DNA from: an uncultured Oscillospiraceae bacterium | Lineage (GTDB): Bacteria; Bacillota; Clostridia; Oscillospirales; Acutalibacteraceae | Assembly (NCBI GenBank): GCA_900549945.1 | Contig: URQJ01000088.1 | Span: forward strand, 1-7,878 | Length of the DNA: 7,878 bases | Direction: 5' to 3' | Shown: positions 1 to 7,090 of the stretch, piece by piece | Position numbering within the stretch: the first letter of the stretch is position 1 | Layout: each line of letters starts with the position of its first letter | Notes under the pieces: generated by a model | Seen by the model: only the letters and a program-made list of their open reading frames with translations | What the model was told of the DNA's origin: nothing | Databases searched by the model: none | Position numbers and translations under genes: made by a program

Positions 1-1155
1 GAGCGCGCGGTGCGGCTTTTGACGAGCGTGGATGACGGCGAGGCCGCACGGCTTTCCGCCGAGATCTGCGCGGACAACGAGGAGCGCCGCCGCGTGGAGG
101 CAGCGATCTCCGAGGCTGCCTTCGCGGACATCGAGGCGCGCGGGCTTTCGGAGGACCGCGTGATCGTTGTGGACGGCGCAGGCTGGCACCACGGCGTGAT
201 CGGCATCGTGGCTTCGCGCATCACCGACCGCTTCGGCAAGCCGTGCATTGTGATTTCACGCGGCGAATCGGAGGCAAAGGGCAGCGGGCGCAGCGTGGAG
301 GGGTTCTCTCTGTTTGAGGCGATCTGCGCCTGCGGCGACCTGCTCATCAAATACGGCGGCCACCCGATGGCTGCGGGCGTGACGCTCCTAGGCGACCGGA
401 TCGACGCGTTCCGCGCGGCGATCAACGCGTATGCGGCGGAGAAATTCCCGCAGATGCCGGCGCAGACCGTCACGCTCGACTGCAAGCTGAACCCGGCGGC
501 GCTCTCAGTCGCGATGGTCGAGAGCCTCCGGCGGCTCGAGCCCTTTGGAAACGGCAACCCCCAGCCCGTGTTTGGGCTTTACAATATGAACCTGTGCGAT
601 ATTTCGGCCGTGGGCGGCGGCGGGCACCTGCGCCTCACGCTGGAGAAGAACGGCGCGGTGCTCACCGCGATGCGCTTCAACACAAGGCCGGAGGAATTCG
701 CGTATGCGCCGGGAGACCGGCTCGACCTCGCGGTGCAGCTTGAGGCGCGGGAATTCCGCGGCCAGCAGTCGCTGACCGTGATCGTGCGCGATATGAAGCC
801 CGCGGGCTTCGACACGGAGAAAAACATCGCTTCGCTCGCGCGCTACGCGGCGTGCCGGCGCGGGGAAACGCTCTCTGCACAGGATAAGGCGCGCCTTCTG
901 CCTGACCGCGCCTTTCTGGCGGCGGCGTACCGGGCGCTGCGCGCGCAGGGCGGAAAGCCCATAGAGCTCCTCCGGCTTGCAGCGCGGCTCGGGCCGGACT
1001 GCACGCTCGGGCGGCTGTGCACGGCGGTCGATGCGTTCGAGGAGCGCGGCCTCATCCGCAGCGCGCTTTCCGACGGCCGGCTCACGGCAGAAATTCTGGA
1101 AACAAGCGGTAAAACCGATATTACGCAATCTCCCGTCCTGCAGGCGCTGCAATAG
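1..1155 (+). CDS. recJ: Single-stranded-DNA-specific exonuclease RecJ, 5'-truncated by window edge
   Basis: RecJ degrades single-stranded DNA 5' to 3' in recombination and mismatch or base-excision repair. The frame is open from base 1, so the GTG at 10 is not the true start; 384 C-terminal residues are visible. Numbered from the first visible codon, the DHHA1 domain spans about residues 50-150. It carries the nucleic-acid-binding signatures GSGRS (94-98) and GGHP (119-122), and a WHHGVIGIVASR stretch (62-73) typical of RecJ. An OB-fold-like segment follows, with LEPFGNGNP (180-188) and MRFN (224-227). The last roughly 90 residues form a helical, winged-helix-like extension of the kind seen in Firmicute RecJ. 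The N-terminal DHH catalytic domain, with the metal-binding aspartates, must lie upstream; by family comparison about 290 residues are missing. The stop is TAG, 34 bases before relA. The family call is firm. Confidence 0.95.
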   Translation, partial: ERAVRLLTSVDDGEAARLSAEICADNEERRRVEAAISEAAFADIEARGLSEDRVIVVDGAGWHHGVIGIVASRITDRFGKPCIVISRGESEAKGSGRSVEGFSLFEAICACGDLLIKYGGHPMAAGVTLLGDRIDAFRAAINAYAAEKFPQMPAQTVTLDCKLNPAALSVAMVESLRRLEPFGNGNPQPVFGLYNMNLCDISAVGGGGHLRLTLEKNGAVLTAMRFNTRPEEFAYAPGDRLDLAVQLEAREFRGQQSLTVIVRDMKPAGFDTEKNIASLARYAACRRGETLSAQDKARLLPDRAFLAAAYRALRAQGGKPIELLRLAARLGPDCTLGRLCTAVDAFEERGLIRSALSDGRLTAEILETSGKTDITQSPVLQALQ

Positions 1156-1174
1156 CGCGCAGGCGGCGCCAAAT

Positions 1175-1184
1175 AAAGGAGGAG
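1175..1184 (+). promoter_or_regulatory. Ribosome binding site that fixes the relA start
   Basis: AAAGGAGGAG lies with its GGAGG core 7 bases before the ATG at 1190. It decides the start. The same frame stays open back to an ATG at 977, but that stretch lies inside recJ and encodes an arginine/serine-rich shadow peptide without RelA homology. Confidence 0.9.
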
Positions 1185-1189
1185 AGAAG

Positions 1190-3385
1190 ATGGCAGCAGC
1201 ATCCAAAACCTATGCGGACCTCGTGCAGCTCGCAACGTCGAGCGGCAAGGAATATGATCTCGCGCTGATCGAGAAGGGCTACAAATTTGCGCTCGAAGCG
1301 CACAAGGAGCAGGAGCGCCAGTCCGGCGAGCCGTACATCATCCATCCGATCGCCGTGGCGTGCAAGCTGATCGAATTCGGCATGGATACGCCGTCGGTCG
1401 TTGCCGGCCTGCTCCACGACGTCATCGAGGATACCTCGTACACGTACGACGAGATCGCGAAGCTGTTCGGCAAGGAAATTGCAAACCTGACCGAGGGCGT
1501 CACAAAGCTCGGCAAGATCCCGTTCTCCTCGCGCGAGGAGCAGCAGGCGGAAAACCTCAGAAAAATGCTGATGGCGATGTCGGAGGACATCCGCGTCATC
1601 ATCATTAAGTTTGCGGACCGCATGCACAACCTCTCCACGCTCGAATACGTTTCCCCGCAGAAGCAGCGCGACAAGGCGCTCGAATGCCTCGAGGTGTACG
1701 CGCCGATTGCCCACCGGCTCGGCATGCGCACCGTCAAGGAATACATGGAGGACGTCTCCTTAAAATACCTCGACCCGATCGCCTACCATGAGATCGAGGA
1801 GAACCTCGAGGCGCGCAGCTCCCGGCGCAAGCAGTTCGTAGAGAGCACGAAGGAGCTGATCCGCAGCCGCGTGAAGCCGCTGATTCCCGGCGTCTACATC
1901 GAGGGGCGCGTCAAGAGCATCAACGGCATTTACCGCAAGATGTTCATTCAGGGCAAGAGCTTCGACGAGATCTACGACGTGTTCGCCCTGCGCGTCATCG
2001 TTAACACGATCATCGACTGCTACAACGTGCTCGGCATTGTGCACGACATGTTCACGCCGCTGCCGAACCGCTTTAAGGATTATATCTCCACGCCGAAGCA
2101 GAACATGTACCAGTCGCTGCACACGACCGTCATCAGCAAGGAAGGCATCCCGTTTGAGGTGCAGATCCGCACGTGGGAGATGCACCACACCGCGGAATAC
2201 GGCATTGCGGCGCATTGGAAATACAAGCTCGGCATGACGAGCGGCAACGAAAAGCCGGATTCGCTCGAGGCGCGCCTGCAGTGGATCCGCAACATGCTCG
2301 ACAACCAGTCCGAGAGCGAGGACGTCACCGATCTCGTGCGCTCGATCAAGACGGATCTCGCGCCCGAGGAGGTGTTCGTGTTCACGCCGAAGGGCGATGT
2401 GATCAACCTGCCGATGGGCTCCACAGTCATCGATTTCGCCTATGCGATCCACTCGGCCGTCGGCAACCGCATGGTCGGCGCCAAGGTGGACCAGAAGATC
2501 GTGCCGCTCGACTACAAGGTCAAGACCGGCGAGATCATCGAGATCCTGACAACAAAAGAGGTCGGCCGCGGCCCGAACCGCGATTGGCTTTCGCTCGTGC
2601 GCACAAGCGAGGCGCGCAACAAGATCCGCACGTGGTTTAAAAAGGAGAAGCGCGAGGAAAACATCGTCGAGGGCAGGGCGGAGCTTGAGCGCGAATTCAA
2701 GCGCAGCAATATCGTTTTGAGCGACGAGCTGATGCAGTTTATGCTCGACAGCGCCGGCCGCCGCCACAGCTGCGCGACGCCGGATGATTTCTACGCCGCG
2801 ATCGGCTACGGCGGCATTCAGCTTTGGAAAATCCTGCCGCGCGTCAAGGAGGAATACCAGAAATACCTGAAGCCCGCCGAAAAGCAGGCGGATATTTCGC
2901 AGCAGTCGCCGCAGGCGGCGAATAAAAAGGCGGCGGGCGGCGTGCTTGTCGAGGGCATGGATAACTGCCTGATCAAGTTTTCCCGCTGCTGCAACCCGCT
3001 GCCGGGCGACGAGATCATCGGCTTCATCACGCGCGGCTTCGGCGTTTCCATCCACAAGCGGAGCTGCACGAACGTGCCGAAGGATTTCACGGCATGTCCC
3101 GAGCCGGAGCGCTGGGTGCGCGCACACTGGGCCGGCGAGGTCAAGGAGGAATTCAAATCGACGCTGCACATCGTCTCCACAGACCGCTCCGGCCTGCTCG
3201 CCGACGTGACGCAGCAGCTCTTTAACATGCACATTTTCATCCACACCCTGAATTCACGCGAGATCAAGAACACCGAAAACGCGCTGATCTCGGCGACGAT
3301 CTCGATCAACGGCATGGCGCATTTGCAGCAGGTGATCGATCGGCTTTCAAAGATCCGCGGCGTGATTTCGATCGACCGGAGCTGA
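1190..3385 (+). CDS. relA: Bifunctional (p)ppGpp synthetase/hydrolase (Rel/SpoT family)
   Basis: This 731-residue, full-length long RSH enzyme makes (p)ppGpp from ATP and GTP/GDP on starved ribosomes and hydrolyses it again. The hydrolase HD domain has H52, HDVIED (76-81) and D143 of FADRMHN, so the manganese ligands appear intact. The synthetase domain has D263 (IYDVFALR) and E323 (EVQIRT). Its RFKD motif (294-297) is the RXKD type of bifunctional enzymes, not the EXDD of synthetase-only RelA. A TGS domain follows at about 394-455, then a helical region, a zinc-finger domain with C600, C601, H622 and C626, and a C-terminal ACT domain (about 655-731). Both active sites look competent, so this is probably the cell's main Rel protein. 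It sits between recJ, as in many Firmicutes, and the hydrolase gene 25 bases downstream. The symbol could equally be written rel or spoT. Confidence 0.97.
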   Translation: MAAASKTYADLVQLATSSGKEYDLALIEKGYKFALEAHKEQERQSGEPYIIHPIAVACKLIEFGMDTPSVVAGLLHDVIEDTSYTYDEIAKLFGKEIANLTEGVTKLGKIPFSSREEQQAENLRKMLMAMSEDIRVIIIKFADRMHNLSTLEYVSPQKQRDKALECLEVYAPIAHRLGMRTVKEYMEDVSLKYLDPIAYHEIEENLEARSSRRKQFVESTKELIRSRVKPLIPGVYIEGRVKSINGIYRKMFIQGKSFDEIYDVFALRVIVNTIIDCYNVLGIVHDMFTPLPNRFKDYISTPKQNMYQSLHTTVISKEGIPFEVQIRTWEMHHTAEYGIAAHWKYKLGMTSGNEKPDSLEARLQWIRNMLDNQSESEDVTDLVRSIKTDLAPEEVFVFTPKGDVINLPMGSTVIDFAYAIHSAVGNRMVGAKVDQKIVPLDYKVKTGEIIEILTTKEVGRGPNRDWLSLVRTSEARNKIRTWFKKEKREENIVEGRAELEREFKRSNIVLSDELMQFMLDSAGRRHSCATPDDFYAAIGYGGIQLWKILPRVKEEYQKYLKPAEKQADISQQSPQAANKKAAGGVLVEGMDNCLIKFSRCCNPLPGDEIIGFITRGFGVSIHKRSCTNVPKDFTACPEPERWVRAHWAGEVKEEFKSTLHIVSTDRSGLLADVTQQLFNMHIFIHTLNSREIKNTENALISATISINGMAHLQQVIDRLSKIRGVISIDRS

Positions 3386-3410
3386 GCCCCGGCGGAAAGG
3401 CGAGGTTTTT

Positions 3411-4019
3411 ATGCGTTATCTCTGTATCACAGGCGGCCCGCTCGCCGAAAACTGCTATTTTCTGATCGACGAGGCTTCAGGTGAGGCCGCGGTTATCGAC
3501 CCCGGCTTCGTGGACGACCGGCTGCTCGCCGAGGCCGCAAAATACAAGGTGCGCCATATTTTGCTGACGCACGGGCACTTCGACCATATCGAGGGCGCCG
3601 GTCGTCTGCGCGCGCTGACCGGCGCGCCGGTCACGGCCTTTCGCACGGAGGCCGCTTTTGCGGCAGACCCGGGGAAAAACGGCTCGCTCCTGATGCTGCA
3701 AAGGCCGATCACCTGCGCGGTGGACCGCCTGCTTGACGACGGCGAGCAGTTTTCCGTCGGCTCGATTCAGGTGTGCGTCCTGCACACGCCGGGGCACACG
3801 GCGGGCGGCTGCTGCTATGTCACGCCCGAGGCCGTTTTTACCGGCGACACGCTGATGGGCTATTCGGTCGGCCGGTGTGACCTGCCGACCGGAGATGAAG
3901 CTGCGCTGGCGAAATCCCTTCAAAAGATCGCGGCGCTGCCGGGCGACCCCGCCATCTGCGGCGGCCACGGCCCGGTAACGCGCCTTTTGGAGGAAAAGCG
4001 GCGGAATCCGTACCTCTGA
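3411..4019 (+). CDS. Metallo-beta-lactamase-fold hydrolase, glyoxalase II-like (YcbL type)
   Basis: This 202-residue protein is a single MBL-fold domain with no signal peptide, so it is probably cytoplasmic. The metal-binding set is complete: THGHFDH (H54, H56, D58, H59), H129 in HTPGHTAGG, D146 in FTGDTL and H186 in GGHG. The GRCDLPTGD segment (154-162) is typical of the small YcbL/glyoxalase-II-like group. That group hydrolyses thioesters such as S-lactoylglutathione-like compounds, but the true substrate in Clostridia is generally unknown. It starts at the ATG at 3411 with GAGG at 3402-3405, 25 bases after relA. The same neighbour is common after relA in Clostridia. The fold is certain; the reaction is inferred from the family. 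Confidence 0.93.
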   Translation: MRYLCITGGPLAENCYFLIDEASGEAAVIDPGFVDDRLLAEAAKYKVRHILLTHGHFDHIEGAGRLRALTGAPVTAFRTEAAFAADPGKNGSLLMLQRPITCAVDRLLDDGEQFSVGSIQVCVLHTPGHTAGGCCYVTPEAVFTGDTLMGYSVGRCDLPTGDEAALAKSLQKIAALPGDPAICGGHGPVTRLLEEKRRNPYL

Positions 4020-4054
4020 CCGCGCGGAAATTTTTCGTATAAGGAAACCAGCTT

Positions 4055-5515
4055 ATGTATCTTTTTGTTATCGACCATCCATACCATTATGAGGCGGAAA
4101 ATCTTTGCCGCGTCTTTTTTCCGTTCGACCCGGTCGTGACGCTGCACAGCGCGGAGGCAGAGGCGCCGCAGCCCCGTGCGGTGTACACGGCGGTGGCGGA
4201 CGGGGCGTATACCGTCCGCATTCAGGACGAAAGCGGCGAGACGGCGCGCACCGCGCCGCAGGGCGGGGAGGACGAATACGGCCTGATGGCGCTGCTTTTT
4301 GAGGCGCTGTGCAGCCATACGGGCAAAACGCCGCGCTGGGGCATGCTGACCGGCATCCACCCGATCAAGCTCCTGCGCCAGCTTGCGGCGCGCTTCGGCG
4401 AAACGGAGGCCGAGCGGCTGTTTAGGGAGAAATATTTCGTCTCCGCCGAGAAAACTGCCCTCGCGGTGCGCACGCTCCGCGAGGAGGCGCCCGTTACGGC
4501 GGACGTCGGGGAGAACGACTGCGCGCTGTATATCTCGGTGCCGTTCTGCCCGACGCGCTGCGCGTACTGCTCGTTCGTTTCGCAGAGCGTGGAAAAGACG
4601 AAAAGGCAGATCCCGCAGTACCACGCGCTGCTCCTCGAGGAAATCCGGGCCACGGCGGACTGCGTCCGCACGCTTGGGCTTCGTCTGCGCGCGGTGTACG
4701 TCGGCGGCGGCACACCGACCACCTTCTCGGCGGAGCAGCTGCGTGCGATGATCGAAACGGTGCGCGCCGCATTCGACCTTTCGGCCTGCACGGAATTCAC
4801 GGTGGAGGCCGGACGGCCGGATACGATCGACCGCGAAAAGCTGGAGGCGCTCTTTCAGGGCGGCGTCACGCGCATCAGCATCAACCCGCAGACCTTGCAG
4901 GACAGCGTGCTCGAGAACATCGGCCGACGCCACACGGCGCAGCAGACGGTCGAGGCGTTTCGGCTTGCGCGCGCGGTCGGCTTCACGAACATCAACATGG
5001 ATCTGATCGTCGGCCTGCCGGGCGACACCTACGAGAGCTTCTGCGACACGATTGAGAAGGTGCTCGCGCTCGACCCGGAAAATGTGACCGTGCACGCGCT
5101 GGCGCTCAAGCGTTCCTCGCGCATCACGCAGAGCGGCGAGATCAACCGGGCGCACGCTGACGCGGCGCTCGCCGACCGCATGATGGCCTACGCGGAGGAA
5201 CGGCTCACGGCGCACGGCCTTTCGCCGTACTACCTCTACCGCCAGAGCCGCATGGCGGGCAACCTTGAAAACACGGGCTGGGCGAAGCCGGGCTTCGTCT
5301 GCGCCTACAATATTTTCACGATGGATGAAACGGAAACGGTGCTCGCCTGCGGTGCGGGCGGCGTTACAAAGCTGAAGGACCCGTATTCGGAGGATCTCAC
5401 GCGTATTTTTAACTTTAAATACTCATATGAGTATATCAGCCGCTACGGGGAGATTTTGGAAAGAAAGGAAGGCATCGGCAGGCAGTATGAGCAATTTCGC
5501 AAGCGGATACGTTAA
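4055..5515 (+). CDS. hemZ: Radical-SAM coproporphyrinogen III oxidase-like protein HemZ
   Basis: This 486-residue protein has the length and layout of the HemZ family. An N-terminal domain of about 150 residues precedes a radical-SAM barrel with the 4Fe-4S motif C165-x3-C169-x2-C172 (PFCPTRCAYC). The SAM-binding GGGTPTT (217-223), INPQTLQD (276-283) and MDLIVGLPGD (315-324) are HemN-like. The C-terminal part (about 390-440, with YYLYRQSRM and GWAKPG) is characteristic of HemZ. The family is named for oxygen-independent decarboxylation of coproporphyrinogen III, but members are frequent in anaerobes without a full heme pathway, so the substrate here is uncertain. The ATG at 4055 has AAGGA at 4041-4045. 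It is 35 bases after the hydrolase gene and overlaps the next gene by 29 bases. HemZ next to relA and the hydrolase is a recurrent clostridial arrangement. Confidence 0.93.
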   Translation: MYLFVIDHPYHYEAENLCRVFFPFDPVVTLHSAEAEAPQPRAVYTAVADGAYTVRIQDESGETARTAPQGGEDEYGLMALLFEALCSHTGKTPRWGMLTGIHPIKLLRQLAARFGETEAERLFREKYFVSAEKTALAVRTLREEAPVTADVGENDCALYISVPFCPTRCAYCSFVSQSVEKTKRQIPQYHALLLEEIRATADCVRTLGLRLRAVYVGGGTPTTFSAEQLRAMIETVRAAFDLSACTEFTVEAGRPDTIDREKLEALFQGGVTRISINPQTLQDSVLENIGRRHTAQQTVEAFRLARAVGFTNINMDLIVGLPGDTYESFCDTIEKVLALDPENVTVHALALKRSSRITQSGEINRAHADAALADRMMAYAEERLTAHGLSPYYLYRQSRMAGNLENTGWAKPGFVCAYNIFTMDETETVLACGAGGVTKLKDPYSEDLTRIFNFKYSYEYISRYGEILERKEGIGRQYEQFRKRIR

Positions 5516-6455
5516 ATACATCAACCACCTCGAGCAGATCAACGATGCGGCGCTGCTGCGCCCCAAGGCGATGATCGACGAGGTGGAGGACGCCTACCGC
5601 GAGCACCTGCGCAACATCGCGCGCAATATCGTGTCGCATTACGGCACGGCGAAGGTCTGCATGCTCGCGGGGCCGTCCTCAAGCGGAAAGACGACGACGG
5701 CGCACCTGCTGCGCGATTACCTCGCGGCGCTCGGGCTGAAGGCCGAGATCGTCTCGCTCGACGATTTTTACCTCGGCGTCGAGCAGATGCCCGTGCTGCC
5801 GAGCGGCGAGCGCGATTATGAGACGGTCAATGCGCTCGATATCGAACTTGTGCGCGCGTGCATCCGCTCTGTGATCGACCGGGGGGCGTGCATGCTGCCC
5901 GCCTATGATTTTACGACGAGCGAGCGGCGCCTCAACGCGCGGAAGCTCGATCTGCGCGGGAACGGTTTTGTCATCATGGAGGGCATCCACGCGCTGAACC
6001 CGATCTTTACGAAGGATCTGCCCGAGGGCAGCGCGATCAAGCTGTACGTCAGCGTCAAGCAGCAGATCAAGGATGCGAACGGCGAGGTGATTTCGCCGAT
6101 GGATCTGCGGCTGATCCGCCGCATCGCGCGCGACGTGCAGTTCCGCAACACGTCGGCGGAGCGCACGCTCTCCATGTGGCCGAACGTCGTTGCGGGCGAG
6201 GACAAATACATCCGCCCCTACCGCATGTCGGCGGATTACACGGTCAACTCGATCCACATCTACGAGCCGTGCGTGCTGCGCTCCTCGGTGATCCCGCTGC
6301 TGCGCCGCATTCCCGAGGACAGCCCGCATTACCGCAAGGCGCGCGACCTCGATGCGCGCCTGATGCGCTTCGAGCCGGTGGAGCCCGGCCTCGTGCCGGA
6401 AAACTCGATGCTGCGCGAATTCCTCGGCCCAAAAGCCGAAAAGCGCGCGGAGTAA
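5487..6455 (+). CDS. Uridine kinase / phosphoribulokinase-family nucleoside kinase (stand-alone)
   Basis: This 322-residue P-loop kinase would phosphorylate a nucleoside such as uridine or cytidine in pyrimidine salvage. The Walker A motif is GPSSSGKT (62-69). LDDFYL (91-96) matches the uridine-kinase acidic motif, and MEGIHALNP (164-172) is the second core strand. Family-typical stretches follow at RDVQFRNTSAERT (215-227) and GEDKYIRPY (237-245). In many Clostridia and Bacteroidetes this kinase forms the C-terminal half of a protein of about 550 residues that begins with TGS and tRNA-synthetase-editing-like domains. Here only about 55 helical residues precede the P-loop. I chose the ATG at 5487 (overlap with hemZ 29 bases, GGCAGG just upstream) over the ATG at 5427, which would overlap by 89 bases and add an untypical N-terminus. 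The overlap suggests translational coupling. The substrate is inferred. Confidence 0.85.
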   Translation: MSNFASGYVKYINHLEQINDAALLRPKAMIDEVEDAYREHLRNIARNIVSHYGTAKVCMLAGPSSSGKTTTAHLLRDYLAALGLKAEIVSLDDFYLGVEQMPVLPSGERDYETVNALDIELVRACIRSVIDRGACMLPAYDFTTSERRLNARKLDLRGNGFVIMEGIHALNPIFTKDLPEGSAIKLYVSVKQQIKDANGEVISPMDLRLIRRIARDVQFRNTSAERTLSMWPNVVAGEDKYIRPYRMSADYTVNSIHIYEPCVLRSSVIPLLRRIPEDSPHYRKARDLDARLMRFEPVEPGLVPENSMLREFLGPKAEKRAE

Positions 6456-6460
6456 GTAAA

Positions 6461-6491
6461 TTGTAAGGAAATGTTCAATCTTTCTTTACAA
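6461..6491. promoter_or_regulatory. AT-rich 11-bp dyad, possible operator
   Basis: TTGTAAGGAAA (6461-6471) and TTTCTTTACAA (6481-6491) form an inverted repeat with a 9-base spacer and a single mismatch (G-U in RNA). It begins 5 bases after the kinase stop codon and ends 17 bases before the -35 of the next promoter. No T-run follows directly, so a classical terminator is unlikely. It could be a binding site for a dimeric regulator. The symmetry is seen; the function is inferred. Confidence 0.5.
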
Positions 6492-6505
6492 ACCGGCGCG
6501 TTTGT
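6488..6505. promoter_or_regulatory. Second dyad overlapping the first, possibly a weak terminator
   Basis: ACAAAC (6488-6493) and GTTTGT (6500-6505) are perfect inverted arms around a GC-rich 6-base loop. The left arm shares four bases with the right arm of the preceding dyad, so only one stem can form in an RNA at a time. A T6 run follows at 6513-6518, seven bases after the stem. This could be a weak terminator for the upstream operon, but the stem is short and has only two G-C pairs. Confidence 0.35.
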
Positions 6506-6508
6506 CAT

Positions 6509-6537
6509 TTGCTTTTTTGTGATTTCTGCGCTATAAT
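6509..6537 (+). promoter_or_regulatory. Sigma-A-type promoter of the zinc-ribbon gene
   Basis: A perfect -10 box TATAAT lies at 6532-6537. TTGCTT at 6509-6514 is the best -35, with the consensus TTG and a 17-base spacer. The spacer and surroundings are AT-rich compared with the rest of the window. Transcription should start near 6544, giving a leader of about 50 bases. The better -35 match TTGTCA (6502-6507) would need a 24-base spacer and was not chosen. Confidence 0.8.
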
Positions 6538-6546
6538 GTAGACAGA

Positions 6547-6565
6547 GCCGCGGGAAAACGGCGGC
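6547..6565 (+). other. Small GC hairpin in the mRNA leader
   Basis: GCCGC (6547-6551) pairs with GCGGC (6561-6565) around a 9-base loop, a few bases after the predicted transcription start and 18 bases before the ribosome binding site. A competing CGGG/CCCG pairing (6551-6554 with 6565-6568) is possible. It may protect the 5' end of the mRNA; in GC-rich DNA it could also be chance. Confidence 0.3.
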
Positions 6566-6596
6566 CCGAGTATTTGTTATAAAGGAGAATAGGATT

Positions 6597-7064
6597 ATGG
6601 GTATTTTAGACGATGTTGTTATCAACGCAAAATCCGCAGCGCAGACCGTCGGCAAGATGGCGGGCCAGTTTGTGGATATGTCCAAGCTGAGAATCAATCT
6701 TTCGGAGCTTAACGGCGAGATCAGCCGCCGCTATCAGGAGCTCGGTCAGTTCATTTACGAGGCGAAGAAGGCAGGTTCGGCCGACGAGGCGGAGCTTGAG
6801 GAAAAGGTCGCCGGCATCGACGACCTGTACACGCAGCTTACGGCGGTGTCCGCACAGCTCTCGGCGCTGCAGAACAAGGTCACCTGCCCGTGCTGCGGCA
6901 AGCAGATGGAGATGGAAGCGACGTTTTGCAGCCACTGCGGCATGAAGCTCGGCGCAGACGCGGCGCCGGCCGCGCCGGAAGCTCCCGCCGAAGCGCCTGC
7001 TGAGGCCGCCGCAGAGGAGACCCCGGCGGAGAAGCCGGAGGAAAACGAAAACAGGGAGGCGTAA
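6597..7064 (+). CDS. Small zinc-ribbon protein with coiled-coil N-terminus, function unknown
   Basis: This 155-residue protein begins at an ATG preceded by AAAGGAG (6581-6587, 9-base gap). Residues 1-95 are predicted helical, with heptad-like spacing of hydrophobic residues from about 30 to 95, suggesting a coiled coil or oligomer. Residues 97-114 form one zinc ribbon, C97-P-C-C100 and C111-S-H-C114. Residues 122-149 are an Ala/Pro/Glu-rich low-complexity tail, probably disordered and acidic. There is no signal peptide or membrane segment. I recall similar short zinc-ribbon proteins in many Ruminococcaceae, but no assigned function. It has its own promoter and lies between two intergenic regions of about 140 bases, so it is probably monocistronic or nearly so. 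Possible roles (scaffold, nucleic-acid or protein binding) cannot be told apart from the sequence. Confidence 0.88.
   Translation: MGILDDVVINAKSAAQTVGKMAGQFVDMSKLRINLSELNGEISRRYQELGQFIYEAKKAGSADEAELEEKVAGIDDLYTQLTAVSAQLSALQNKVTCPCCGKQMEMEATFCSHCGMKLGADAAPAAPEAPAEAPAEAAAEETPAEKPEENENREA
6960..7043 (+). repeat. Low-complexity Ala/Pro/Glu coding repeat
   Basis: This segment encodes residues 122-149 of the zinc-ribbon protein. It consists of imperfect APEAPAE/APAE-type units built from GCN, CCN and GAR codons. Such tracts gain and lose units easily, so its length may vary between strains. Confidence 0.6.
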
Positions 7065-7090
7065 TTTCGCCGCAAGGAAAGTGAAAAGCA

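Noticed and set aside
977..1189. N-terminal extension of relA back to an ATG at 977
   Set aside because: It overlaps recJ by 179 bases and encodes an Arg/Ser-rich stretch unlike RelA. The ATG at 1190 has an ideal ribosome binding site, and the key residues then fall at the usual family positions.
1760..3244. 494-codon open frame on the minus strand inside relA
   Set aside because: It is antisense to a certain gene. Long opposite-strand frames are expected where third codon positions are G/C. The translation is rich in R, A, H, D, L and V with no recognisable motif.
4020..4037. CCGCGCGG palindrome followed by AAATTTTT, possible terminator after the hydrolase gene
   Set aside because: It is an 8-base palindrome with no room for a loop, so it cannot form a stable stem. 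The next gene starts 35 bases after the stop with a normal ribosome binding site, which fits a continuous operon.
3920..5215. 431-codon minus-strand frame covering hemZ
   Set aside because: It is a composition shadow: arginine/alanine-rich, without motifs or a ribosome binding site, and opposite a well-supported radical-SAM gene.
5427..5486. Earlier ATG at 5427 for the kinase
   Set aside because: It adds 20 untypical residues inside the hemZ 3' end. The 5487 start gives a normal short overlap.
6461..6491. BirA-type operator reading of the AT-rich dyad
   Set aside because: The outer TTGTAA/TTACAA halves resemble a biotin-repressor box, but the inner bases differ, the spacing is a base or two short, and no biotin gene is nearby.
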